Part shown: positions 42,476-51,565 of the stretch, piece by piece
Layout: every line of letters begins with the position of its first letter
Position numbering within the stretch: position 1 is the first letter of the stretch
Assembly (NCBI RefSeq): GCF_035013165.1
Contig: NZ_JAYGJQ010000001.1
Location: forward strand, 806,001 to 870,000
Source of the DNA: Bacteriovorax sp. PP10
Lineage (GTDB): Bacteria > Bdellovibrionota > Bacteriovoracia > Bacteriovoracales > Bacteriovoracaceae
Direction of reading: 5' to 3'
DNA length: 64,000 nt
Made by a program: the position numbers and the translations under genes
The notes under the pieces: generated by a model
Database searches by the model: none
What the model was told of the DNA's origin: nothing
What the model saw: only the letters and a program-made list of their open reading frames with translations

Positions 42476-43856
42476 ATTAAATCCTTTTTCTTATTCATAC
42501 GGAAAAAGTGGAAAAGCTAAAAATATATTCTTAGAAAAACCGCTGACGTTTGATAAAAACGAAATGATCGCCATTGTTGGCCCTTCAGGTGGAGGAAAGT
42601 CGACTCTACTAAAAGTATTAAAAGGAATTATTCCTGAATACTCGAGTGGAGAGTTGGTGGGAACTGTGGAATTTCACGGAAAACCATTAAGTGGTGTTCA
42701 TTTTCAGGAGAATCTACAGAAAATTCTTTATCTCTTCCAAAATCCTTTTAGTCAGCTTATTTATCCGACTCCAGAAGAAGAGTTTTTATTTTCGATGGAG
42801 AATTTCAATTTCACCCGCGAAGAGATGAATGCTTCGAAAGAGAAATTTGAAAAGTTATTTAATCTCAACAATATTTGGGGCAAACAAAATGCTCAACTCT
42901 CTAATGGTGAATGCCAGAAGTTAGTACTAGCTTCGCTATTGGCGATTAACCCGGAAGTTTTACTTTTAGATGAGCCAACTGCATTTTTAGATCCCAAAGC
43001 TCGCGCTGAGTTTTATCATTTTTTAAATTCGATCAAAGGTGACCGTCTGGTTATTATTGTTGACCACCATGTTGAAGAAATTAAAGATCTGGTTACCAGA
43101 GTTCTGGAAGTATCGATTGATGGAAAGATTGCTGAAAGATCTGACTTGAATTTTTCAGAAGTTAAACCAATTGAGAATGTTAACTTAGCAGAAGTGGCGA
43201 TTCCTCATTTTAAAGACCTTTTATTAAAAGTCTCGCATGTTTCTTTTTCTTACGCTAAAAATACGAGTCTATTAAATAATCTTAACGTTCAATTTAAGGC
43301 CGGAGAAATCATCGCCATAAAGGGAAGAAATGGAATGGGGAAGAGTACCCTATTTAAACTTCTGGCCGGCATTATTGATCCAAGCTCTGGTGAAGTGACT
43401 TTAGAAGTAGGAAAAAAGAAATTTAGAAATAAAAAGATCTTTTCCAACGTAGGATTTATTTTTCAAAATCCAGAGTCACATTTTTTCTACGATACGATTG
43501 CAGAAGAATTAAAACAAAGTTTTAAACATATCAGCTCACCTGAGTTGAAAGAAGAACTCTTAAAGCGCTTCTTTCATGAAATCAACCTGGATAAATCTCC
43601 TTTTCTTCTTTCAGAAGGAGAAAAAAGAAGACTTTCTATTTTGATGACTGTTTTTCTAGGAAAGAGCTTGCTCCTTTTCGATGAACCTACATTTGGTCAG
43701 GATCAAAGATCTATTTTAGAAATCTCTCAGCTCATGAAAGAATTGAAAAAACTGGGACTGATTCAGCTTTTCATTTCCCACGATGATCAATTTATTAAAA
43801 AAACTGCCGATCGCGTTTTTGTTTTAGAGTCAGGGAGTTTGAATGAAATTTCTTGA
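42468..43856 (+). CDS. ykoD: ECF transporter fused double ATPase, YkoD type
   Basis: The 462-residue protein carries two ABC ATPase domains in one chain: Walker A GPSGGGKST with signature LSNGECQK and LLLDEPT, then GRNGMGKST with LSEGEKRR and LLFDEPT. This fused A-A' form is typical of the YkoEDC thiamine-type ECF systems. It is coupled with both neighbours by overlaps of 8 and 14 bases. Confidence 0.9.
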   Translation: MYKLNPFSYSYGKSGKAKNIFLEKPLTFDKNEMIAIVGPSGGGKSTLLKVLKGIIPEYSSGELVGTVEFHGKPLSGVHFQENLQKILYLFQNPFSQLIYPTPEEEFLFSMENFNFTREEMNASKEKFEKLFNLNNIWGKQNAQLSNGECQKLVLASLLAINPEVLLLDEPTAFLDPKARAEFYHFLNSIKGDRLVIIVDHHVEEIKDLVTRVLEVSIDGKIAERSDLNFSEVKPIENVNLAEVAIPHFKDLLLKVSHVSFSYAKNTSLLNNLNVQFKAGEIIAIKGRNGMGKSTLFKLLAGIIDPSSGEVTLEVGKKKFRNKKIFSNVGFIFQNPESHFFYDTIAEELKQSFKHISSPELKEELLKRFFHEINLDKSPFLLSEGEKRRLSILMTVFLGKSLLLFDEPTFGQDQRSILEISQLMKELKKLGLIQLFISHDDQFIKKTADRVFVLESGSLNEIS

Positions 43857-44577
43857 GACTAAAAAAGAATTTATTCACTCATGGTACTTGCTGATTATGA
43901 GTATGTTCGGGCTCGTTTTTTTATTGGCTTCGAAGACATTGCCGCTCAACTTCCTTATGGTCGGCTTCCTATTATATCTTTATATAAAAAATGGACTTCC
44001 GACCAGAGTCCTGATTAAGCTCGCACTCTTTGCACTTATTTTTTCTTCAGTCTTTTTATTCTTAAATCTTTTATACCCAGGTGAGAAACTAAGAGTAGGA
44101 GAGCAACTCTACGTTGGTCATTTCACTTTTTATAAAGCGGCCTTAATGAATGGTCTGATTAATTTTTCGCGTTTATTTATGTTGTCTCTCGTTTCGATGT
44201 GCTCAACATACGCCATTATTTACACTAAAGTGATCCTCTACTTAATTATCCATAAAGGTCTTAAAGTGATTATGGGGTATCCACTTCTAATTGCCCTTAA
44301 TTCAATTTTACTTTTTAAAGAAGAATTTGATCGCATCAGACTGTCGGCCCGCTTTAGAGGTTTGGGATGGTGGGATAGATTGTTTGTTTTATTTCCTCTT
44401 TTGGTATTTGCGATCAGGCATTCTCAACGTGGATCTTTATCGCTGGTAACCAGAGGTCTTAACCCGAACAAGAGTTTTTACTTCGGTTACGATATTGTGC
44501 CTAGCGACCGCAAATGGCTTCGTTCATTTTTTCTCATGTTTATCTGCATGGTGGCCATCGCGATTTATTTTCGATAG
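43843..44577 (+). CDS. ykoC: ECF transporter T component, YkoC type
   Basis: The 244-residue integral membrane protein has about five to six hydrophobic segments and the Arg-Gly coupling motif SARFRGLG (about 165-172) that touches the ATPases. It completes the S-A-T set and is the last gene of the riboswitch-controlled operon. Confidence 0.85.
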   Translation: MKFLETKKEFIHSWYLLIMSMFGLVFLLASKTLPLNFLMVGFLLYLYIKNGLPTRVLIKLALFALIFSSVFLFLNLLYPGEKLRVGEQLYVGHFTFYKAALMNGLINFSRLFMLSLVSMCSTYAIIYTKVILYLIIHKGLKVIMGYPLLIALNSILLFKEEFDRIRLSARFRGLGWWDRLFVLFPLLVFAIRHSQRGSLSLVTRGLNPNKSFYFGYDIVPSDRKWLRSFFLMFICMVAIAIYFR

Positions 44578-44586
44578 AATAAATCT

Positions 44587-45534
44587 ATGACAATCACACA
44601 ATTAGAATATGTTCTCGCCGTAGATAAATACCGTCACTTTGGAAAAGCTGCCAAAGCTTGCAATGTGACTCAACCAACTCTTAGTATGCAGCTCCAAAAA
44701 GCTGAAGAAGAAATGGGCGTCATTATTTTTGACCGCTCAAAAAATCCTATTCTTCCGACAGATGAAGGCACGCAAATTATCAATCAGGCACGCTTGGTGC
44801 TTCGTGAGTATAAAAAGATCTTCTCGATCATTGATGCCAATAAAGGTGAAGTGAGAGGAGAATTCAGACTTGCCGTTATTCCCACTCTTGCTCCTTACGT
44901 GATTCCGCTTTTTGCCGGAGACTTTGTTCAAAAGCATCCTAATGTGAATCTTACGATTGAAGAGTACAAGACTGAAGATATTATCGAACTGTTAGCTAAA
45001 GATGAAATCGATGCTGGGTTATTAGTCACACCTATTCAAGGTGAGAGTTTTATTGAACGTGTTTTATTTCATGAACCATTCTCAGTTTTTGCTTCTGAAG
45101 GGCATCACCTTTTAAAGAAAGCGAAAGTTAAGGATAAAGACTTGGATACATCTGATGTATGGCTTTTAAATGAAGGTCATTGCTTTAGACAGCAAGTTTT
45201 AAATCTTTGTAAGCTATCTCGCGACAACGGTCTTCACGACAATTTAAAGTTTGAAAGTGGAAATCTTGAAACATTGAAGAATATGGTTTTAAACAGCAGT
45301 GGATATACACTTCTGCCTCAATTGGCCGTGCTTAATTTATCTAAAGAAGAGATGAGTCACGTACGCGAATTCCAATCACCAATACCTACGAGAGAAGTCT
45401 CACTCGTACACAATCGCATATTTCTGAAAGAGAAGATTATCAGCGCACTGGAAGAATCAATTATTGAAAATCTTCCTGAGAGCTTAACTTCGATGAAGAA
45501 GAAAAATTACGAAATTATTTCTATTGATGCTTAG
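44587..45534 (+). CDS. oxyR: peroxide-sensing LysR regulator OxyR
   Basis: The 315-residue regulator has the LysR helix-turn-helix (FGKAAKACNVTQPTLSMQLQKAEEE). The effector domain holds EGHCFRQQVLNLC, with two cysteines nine residues apart, as for the redox pair C199/C208 of E. coli OxyR, followed by SGNLETLKNMV. It should respond to hydrogen peroxide. It starts nine bases after the ECF T gene, though a separate promoter is possible. Confidence 0.93.
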   Translation: MTITQLEYVLAVDKYRHFGKAAKACNVTQPTLSMQLQKAEEEMGVIIFDRSKNPILPTDEGTQIINQARLVLREYKKIFSIIDANKGEVRGEFRLAVIPTLAPYVIPLFAGDFVQKHPNVNLTIEEYKTEDIIELLAKDEIDAGLLVTPIQGESFIERVLFHEPFSVFASEGHHLLKKAKVKDKDLDTSDVWLLNEGHCFRQQVLNLCKLSRDNGLHDNLKFESGNLETLKNMVLNSSGYTLLPQLAVLNLSKEEMSHVREFQSPIPTREVSLVHNRIFLKEKIISALEESIIENLPESLTSMKKKNYEIISIDA

Positions 45535-45550
45535 ACAATTTACAGAATAA

Positions 45551-45576
45551 AAAAAGGGAGCCTAGGCTCCCTTTTT
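45551..45576. terminator. perfect bidirectional terminator
   Basis: AAAAAGGGAGCC pairs with GGCTCCCTTTTT around TA, with A and T runs on both ends, so it works on both strands. It separates oxyR and the convergent exported-protein gene. Confidence 0.9.
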
Positions 45577-45581
45577 CATAT

Positions 45582-46355
45582 TTACTGATTACAAAATGAA
45601 TCAATTTCATTCTTAGCTTCGAACTTCTTAGCGGCATGATTGTAAATGAATGAACTCTTCCATGGGATACATGCAATGGGCTCACTAAAGTTTACATCAC
45701 CAGGAGTCGCTACCAGAGGGATTTTCCCTGTCTTATAAATACATGTGTTGAATTGCAAACTGATGTTTTTAGCTTCGTTGTTATCAGCAAAAGCTGTTCC
45801 AGGTAAATCTGAAACATACAGAGTTGGTGATGTCGGTCTCTCTTTTGCGTACACTTTCTCAGTATCCTTCGCATAAGAGTTTTTTACTGTATTCCATCTA
45901 TATGAACCATGACGTAACTCAGGAACACTGTTGTTGTACATTGGATCTTCGTCGATTGAGTCAATCGTCCATTCAGTATGTTTGTAGTCTACAGATTGAC
46001 CGAATAAATCGCGTACGTAGTTGCTCGATTTGATAACTTCGCCATCATAGTTTTGTCCAGAATCAAAAATACATCCTTTGATCTGTTGAACGATTGCATA
46101 GTTTTCCAGGTCATCAATATTCTTAGTCGTGTAACTCATGAAGGCACTTGTTCCATGAGAAGGGGACTGATCAGCAAAGATAACGTGATAGTCATATGAC
46201 TGAACTCTAAACTCTACCAGGTCACATGAATCAGTGGCCGCACAGTTAGTATTTTTAAAAACAATTTCCTTGGTCTTATCTTTTACAACTCCAGCGAAAG
46301 AGCTTGCACTAAGAGCACTGAAGGCAATCAGAGTTAAAATTCTTTTATTCATCAT
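45582..46355 (-). CDS. exported protein of unknown function
   Basis: The 257-residue precursor has a signal peptide ending near SFA-G (residue 21). The mature part has an even spread of aromatic and charged residues and six cysteines, which could form disulphides in the periplasm. The frame starts with two adjacent ATG codons, both after AGGAG. No family recognised. Confidence 0.65.
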   Translation of the reverse strand: MMNKRILTLIAFSALSASSFAGVVKDKTKEIVFKNTNCAATDSCDLVEFRVQSYDYHVIFADQSPSHGTSAFMSYTTKNIDDLENYAIVQQIKGCIFDSGQNYDGEVIKSSNYVRDLFGQSVDYKHTEWTIDSIDEDPMYNNSVPELRHGSYRWNTVKNSYAKDTEKVYAKERPTSPTLYVSDLPGTAFADNNEAKNISLQFNTCIYKTGKIPLVATPGDVNFSEPIACIPWKSSFIYNHAAKKFEAKNEIDSFCNQ

Positions 46356-46513
46356 ACGTGTCTCCTAATGGCCGCGGATTATTGTGAGGGGTATAAATAC
46401 ACTGTTTTGGGATTGATAGGGGATTTCGTGAAAAATGTACAAAATCTACAGGGGCATAAAGTTCTAAATACTTAAAATTGGACAAGTTCGACTATCCTTT
46501 TTAAGCTTTAACT

Positions 46514-47650
46514 ATGAAATATTTATCAAGCATTTTAATTGGATTCTACTTAACAAGTGCGGGGGCCGCCTCTTTCTGCACAAACTACGAGTTGCCGAAT
46601 AACTATCTAAAGATGAAGAGCGAAACAGAAAAAAGCATCGATGCTTTTGCTAACAATAAAGTCATCGCTGCTCAGGCCGATGGAATCTTATCAAAACTCA
46701 TTACTGCTAAAAGCCCATTTGTAACCAGCTGGTACGCGAAGGGAAACTTTAAAGGTAAATCTGAAGAAGATGTGGCCAAGTCATGGCGCCAGTACTTTGC
46801 CAGAAGCTTTTTACTTATGAAGTATCCGCAAGGAGACGCAAAGATTGATGCTGAGATCGAAAAGCTGGTTGATGGTCTTCTTCAATCCAATTTTAATAAA
46901 AGCTTCAAAGATCAGATGAATAAAAATTTTAGTACGGCCAAAATACTTGCAGTACAAACGATTAATGAAATGAATCTTCCGCAAAATAAAGTGATCATCG
47001 CAAAGATTAACTCGATTAAACTTTACTGGCCGGAGCATTTAAAAACTGCCCGCAATAAAGCTATTCCACTTGATCTCATTGATTGGGGGATTGCTTATGA
47101 CCCTCTCTCAAATGAAATCAATATCGGACTAAATTCTCTTTCATATTCTAATGATGAAACGATTATGGCCGTCTTTGCTCACGAGATTGGACATGCTTTT
47201 GATCCTTGCAGATGGGGAGCGTTTTTCGAAGGCCCATGGCCTTTTGAAAAGGTAGGACAATGTCTAAGGTCAAGTAGTAGTGTCGGCGCTAAAAAAAGAG
47301 ACGACAGCAAACTTGAGGCCTTTGGTAAGGCAGGGAAGTTAACACCGGAATTAGTAGCAGCACTTAAAGCAAATCCAACATGTAATAAACAGGCCTATCC
47401 TCCTAAGGGAATTCAGGCAGATCAATTGCCAGAAACGTTTGCAGATTGGTTTTCAGCAGAAGTGATTTCACATTATAAAGAGCTGGATATTTCTAAGTTA
47501 AGGCCGGATTTGTGTGATGAGAGTACTTTAGTAGAAGGAAGTTCATATCCTACGAATCGTTTGAGACAAGAAAAGATTTATTACTCTCAGCCGAAATTGA
47601 AAAGTCTTTTAAAAGACTCCACCGAGAATAGCTACTGCGCTTTAAAATAA
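46514..47650 (+). CDS. exported zinc metalloprotease-like protein
   Basis: The 378-residue precursor has a signal peptide (about 1-19). The zinc site HEIGH (about residue 236) is followed about 75 residues later by ETFADWF, which could supply the third ligand Glu, the gluzincin arrangement. Seven cysteines suggest disulphides. Probably periplasmic or secreted. Substrate unknown; a predator-type secreted protease is possible but not shown. Confidence 0.75.
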   Translation: MKYLSSILIGFYLTSAGAASFCTNYELPNNYLKMKSETEKSIDAFANNKVIAAQADGILSKLITAKSPFVTSWYAKGNFKGKSEEDVAKSWRQYFARSFLLMKYPQGDAKIDAEIEKLVDGLLQSNFNKSFKDQMNKNFSTAKILAVQTINEMNLPQNKVIIAKINSIKLYWPEHLKTARNKAIPLDLIDWGIAYDPLSNEINIGLNSLSYSNDETIMAVFAHEIGHAFDPCRWGAFFEGPWPFEKVGQCLRSSSSVGAKKRDDSKLEAFGKAGKLTPELVAALKANPTCNKQAYPPKGIQADQLPETFADWFSAEVISHYKELDISKLRPDLCDESTLVEGSSYPTNRLRQEKIYYSQPKLKSLLKDSTENSYCALK

Positions 47651-47651
47651 A

Positions 47652-47678
47652 AAAGGGAGTCTTTTAAAGACTCCCTTT
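47652..47678. terminator. bidirectional terminator
   Basis: AAAGGGAGTC (47652-47661) pairs with GACTCCCTTT (47669-47678) around TTTTAAA. It lies between the metalloprotease stop (47650) and the large lipoprotein stop (47690). Confidence 0.85.
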
Positions 47679-47689
47679 CTGATTATGCT

Positions 47690-50600
47690 TTATTTTGAAA
47701 GAACCTGATAAACACTTTCTGCAAAGTAGGCGTCCGGGTAAAACTGATAAGTCCAAAAAGTACGATAATTTTTAATGACGGACTCATTGAGCTGATGATG
47801 ATCGTTTTTATATTTTGTATATAGTGGATTAAGGATCATATCACGCAATTTATTTCGCCCTTCCACTAAGCTGTCAAAAAACGTCACTTGGTTCTGCATT
47901 TTACTAGCTTCAATTTTTTTAACTAAAGCATCCAGTTTGGCATGAACCAGGTAGCTTGCTCCCGCAAAATACATAAGCTCTGATCCACCAACCGTCAGGC
48001 GTTGCTCAGCATTTTTTGAAGGAGAAGGGATTTTAGCGACATTCATCACAGGATCATAATGAGTCATAACCTGAATCAGACGATTATAAACACTAAGCTT
48101 AGTCTTATCTGATGCTCTGATAATTTTATCAATGAGTAGATCTTTATTAATGGCCTTAATTAAATCAGCATTATTCATTTTTAAGTAAGGATCGATTAAA
48201 TTATTAGCAGAGACAGAAATGCTGGCCAGCTCGCGCTTGTCGATTTTCGCCATCGCCGTCGCAGTCGTGTAAACCATATGCATTTCCTGGTTTTTCGTAT
48301 CAAGCTTAAGCGACTGGTCGATAAAATTATCATTACCTGCTAGCTTCACTTCAAATGCGGCACCGGCAAGACGTGGGTTTAAAAGTAAAATAATCTCTTT
48401 ATTCGTCGTCAGGACTTTCACCATCTCTTCTATGTCGCTACCAGCGAGCATTCGATCATCTTTATACTGAGAGTTGAAATAGACACTGACTATTTTTAAA
48501 ATAAGACTATTGAACTTATTAACCAGTGGTAGATCCAGATTCAGGTTGGTCAGCTTACTTAAAGTTGAATTAATGAGTGAAGGTTTTCCAAATTCAACTT
48601 TCACCTTATGAAGAGTTACGCCAATGGCCTCGTCATTATAATAGATCGGAAGTTTATCTTCTTTTAACTGATCTTTGATTTGAGATAGTTTTCTCGGGTT
48701 AAGGGATAACTCCGCACTTAAAGAATATGAATCCTTAACAACTTTCCATTTTTGATCCCTAATCCAACTGAAGAGCACTTTCTTTTTTTCAATAGTACTG
48801 ACTTTTAAATTCAATGTGATTCTTTTATCAGGAGTGACTTTTAGAGTTAAGTTATCCAATAAGGTATGACTTTGCTCTTGATCTATTAATAACTCTTTTT
48901 CATATTGAGCATTCTGCAACTTCAGCATGTTTTGGAAAAGGTGATTGGTGTATGTTTCCAGATAAAGAAAATTGATTGAAGCAATAAAATCAGCAGAGCT
49001 TTGATTGTAGTCCTGATAAATTCCGGAGAAAGCGGTATTATCCAGATCAGCAGCGCGATTTTCCAGAGAGTCGACGTAATTGCGCCCGCGAGCTCCTTCT
49101 CCGACACTAACTTCCAGGAATGTATTGTTGAGGTCTTTTGAAACATAAGGGGCAAGCCCCCATACTTGAAGAGTATTATCAGCTCCTTCAATCGAATCAA
49201 AAACAAGTTTTGGATCAAGCTTAATTTTGAAGAGCTTATCTACAGAATCGTATTTAAAAAGATCTGAAAAAAGAATTTGTCCTTTTTTCTTCATGTAAGC
49301 AGCACCCATGGCACTGGCCGGATTCATCTTAATATCAAAGTCCATTGATTTTACAATCGTGTCAGATGAAGGTTTACTGGCCACACTTCCATAGAGGTCT
49401 TTGACGCCTTTTAAGTAATCCGATAAATCTTTAATTCTTCTTTCTCTGATTTTTTCAGGAGTATCATTAAGTTCCTGAGTATCATAATTCATTGCCGCTA
49501 GGGTCTGGCTTAAATAAACTTTTATGAAGTCTAAAAAGAACTGCTGGTTTTTAGAGCTACGACTAAATTGTAATTTCTTTTCTCCATCGAATAACTTGAT
49601 AGACTTCGGATCAATTCCAAGCCATCCATCCTTACCCAGATTTGTCTCCACGACGATTTCAAAAGGAATTCCATCGCTATCCCAGCTTTTGTTTTTATCA
49701 ACTTTTTTCCCGACAAAACTAGAATCGATTTGACCTAAGAGGTAATTCAGGTCCAGATTCAATTTACCTCTAAGAATAATTCCTGGAAGATTCGGAGCTA
49801 GAACGAAATTTGCTTCTTTAACATAGTATTGGCCATCATCTTCAGTATCGCGAAGGAAATTCATCGATGAGTTAAGAAGGTCCTGACTAATTCTTTTGGT
49901 AATGATTGGCAGGTTTTTATTTTTTAGATCGGCATCACTGCGAATGGCATTATCAATGCTCAATCGACGATCAAGATCTGTCATGAAAAAGCGGGCGCGG
50001 CCTTTTTCATTTTCAATGAAGTTAAGGTACTCGTTTTCCGGGTCTGCCTGAAAGAGTTGATTTTCAGCGACTAAAACATTACGACCTCCAATACGAAGGT
50101 CATTTTTAAAGTTTTCAATTTCTTTTTGATAACGAGGCGCAAGTTTTGTGACAGTGATTTTTTCACTAATTAAAATTTGCTCAAAATAAGCAACCAGCTC
50201 TGCTCCTGTCTTAGCGTAATTAGAATAAATTTTATAAAGTTCATTTCTAATTTCCAGAATAGTTTTGTCATCATTGTTAACGTCTGCAATCTGTTGAGTG
50301 ACCCAACGATCAGAGGGTTTTCCAATTCCAGCAATAAGTCTAAAAACCGCATAATCTTTAGTACCACTTAGAAGATCAGGTCCAAAATACCAAAGTCTTA
50401 GGTTTTCAATTTCATCATACATTTTGAGCTGTGAAAAATAGCCAGTATTGAGTTTGACCGCAATTGTTCGCATCGTCGGATTAATGACAAAGCCATCGGT
50501 TTCAACAACCTGTTTCATCATCATCATTGAATCAGTATTTTGTGGTAGCGCAGAGCTTGCCTGATTGTACACGTAACGAATCAAATCAGAATTGGCCATG

Positions 50601-51067
50601 ATGGTCTGAATGAAACTTCCTACTACAGAGAAAGCGTTTAGATAGTCATCGCCATTAATTTTAAAACGATGAAATTTAATTCTAAAATAACGAGTTTGTG
50701 AAAGTTCTTTGGCCTCAGGGAAACTGATGGCAAGTTCAAAAACATGATTTTCTGCTCCCGCTGTACCTGCTGGAAGAGGAATACCAAAATTAAAAAGTTT
50801 TTCGAGCGGGTAGTTAACTACGCCTTTGATTGATAAAATTCTGGTTAGAGGGTCAATGCGGACGTATTCTATTTTTCTTAGAACTTCCTTAGGGCCGGCC
50901 AGCTTTTGAACTTCTCTCTCGATCGTTTTAAAGGGTATTCCAACGTTCACCAGCACTTCATCTGTCTGAGCATATTGAGCAGGCAAGCGCTTCTCTGTAT
51001 GGCCACAACTGGCAGCAATACTAAGAATAAATGACAAAATAATTAAGTTCGCGATGACTCTTTTCAT
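47690..51067 (-). CDS. very large lipoprotein of unknown function
   Basis: The 1125-residue precursor has a leader with lipobox AASC (Cys21), so it is lipid-anchored. The rest is long and soluble, with many beta-prone stretches and no transmembrane segment. Several sections with DLNLDYLLG and LNLDLPLVNK-like wording hint at repeated lipid-binding-type (AsmA/DUF-like) beta segments, but I cannot assign a family. It is by far the largest gene here and stands alone between terminators. Confidence 0.7.
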   Translation of the reverse strand: MKRVIANLIILSFILSIAASCGHTEKRLPAQYAQTDEVLVNVGIPFKTIEREVQKLAGPKEVLRKIEYVRIDPLTRILSIKGVVNYPLEKLFNFGIPLPAGTAGAENHVFELAISFPEAKELSQTRYFRIKFHRFKINGDDYLNAFSVVGSFIQTIMANSDLIRYVYNQASSALPQNTDSMMMMKQVVETDGFVINPTMRTIAVKLNTGYFSQLKMYDEIENLRLWYFGPDLLSGTKDYAVFRLIAGIGKPSDRWVTQQIADVNNDDKTILEIRNELYKIYSNYAKTGAELVAYFEQILISEKITVTKLAPRYQKEIENFKNDLRIGGRNVLVAENQLFQADPENEYLNFIENEKGRARFFMTDLDRRLSIDNAIRSDADLKNKNLPIITKRISQDLLNSSMNFLRDTEDDGQYYVKEANFVLAPNLPGIILRGKLNLDLNYLLGQIDSSFVGKKVDKNKSWDSDGIPFEIVVETNLGKDGWLGIDPKSIKLFDGEKKLQFSRSSKNQQFFLDFIKVYLSQTLAAMNYDTQELNDTPEKIRERRIKDLSDYLKGVKDLYGSVASKPSSDTIVKSMDFDIKMNPASAMGAAYMKKKGQILFSDLFKYDSVDKLFKIKLDPKLVFDSIEGADNTLQVWGLAPYVSKDLNNTFLEVSVGEGARGRNYVDSLENRAADLDNTAFSGIYQDYNQSSADFIASINFLYLETYTNHLFQNMLKLQNAQYEKELLIDQEQSHTLLDNLTLKVTPDKRITLNLKVSTIEKKKVLFSWIRDQKWKVVKDSYSLSAELSLNPRKLSQIKDQLKEDKLPIYYNDEAIGVTLHKVKVEFGKPSLINSTLSKLTNLNLDLPLVNKFNSLILKIVSVYFNSQYKDDRMLAGSDIEEMVKVLTTNKEIILLLNPRLAGAAFEVKLAGNDNFIDQSLKLDTKNQEMHMVYTTATAMAKIDKRELASISVSANNLIDPYLKMNNADLIKAINKDLLIDKIIRASDKTKLSVYNRLIQVMTHYDPVMNVAKIPSPSKNAEQRLTVGGSELMYFAGASYLVHAKLDALVKKIEASKMQNQVTFFDSLVEGRNKLRDMILNPLYTKYKNDHHQLNESVIKNYRTFWTYQFYPDAYFAESVYQVLSK

Positions 51068-51177
51068 GTGATTACCTCACATTCTTTATCGGGATCAATT
51101 AAGTCTTTATTAGTAATGAAAAGGTTTAGTCAGGCATTTGAAGATAATTTTTTCTTTATCTATCAAAAGAAAACGCT

Positions 51178-51534
51178 TTAAAGCGACATCATCCTTAGTG
51201 GAATGCCTGTGAAGCGCGATTTTCCAAAACCTAAAACAGGTATGAAAATGAAAGGGAGAAAGAAGATCCCTACAGTGTAGAAGAGTCCTTTATCAAAACA
51301 CTGGGCCAGCTTAAAGCAGGTATAGGCGTGGGCCATAATATTGATGACTGGGACAAAATAGAAAAGAATAAATAGAACAGGTAAGTCTACGATTCTGACT
51401 AAGATATAGACGTTATAGAGCGGTATAAAAGCAGACCAACCAGGGTAACCAGCTTTTTCAAATACTTTCCAAAGACCAAGCAGGTTAGTAATAAAAATTA
51501 AGAAATATAGAAAATAGGTCACAGGTATATCCAA
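51178..51534 (-). CDS. DUF5684 small membrane protein
   Basis: The 118-residue protein has three membrane segments and the family block KAGYPGWSAFIPLYNVYILVRI. Function unknown. It lies between the large lipoprotein and argS on the same strand. Confidence 0.8.
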   Translation of the reverse strand: MDIPVTYFLYFLIFITNLLGLWKVFEKAGYPGWSAFIPLYNVYILVRIVDLPVLFILFYFVPVINIMAHAYTCFKLAQCFDKGLFYTVGIFFLPFIFIPVLGFGKSRFTGIPLRMMSL

Positions 51535-51540
51535 TTATTA

Positions 51541-51564
51541 AAAAGGGAGCCGAAGCTCCCTTTT
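51541..51564. terminator. terminator after argS
   Basis: AAAAGGGAGC pairs with GCTCCCTTTT around CGAA, just beyond the argS stop codon at 51566, with a T run in the direction of argS transcription. Confidence 0.85.
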
Positions 51565-51565
51565 A

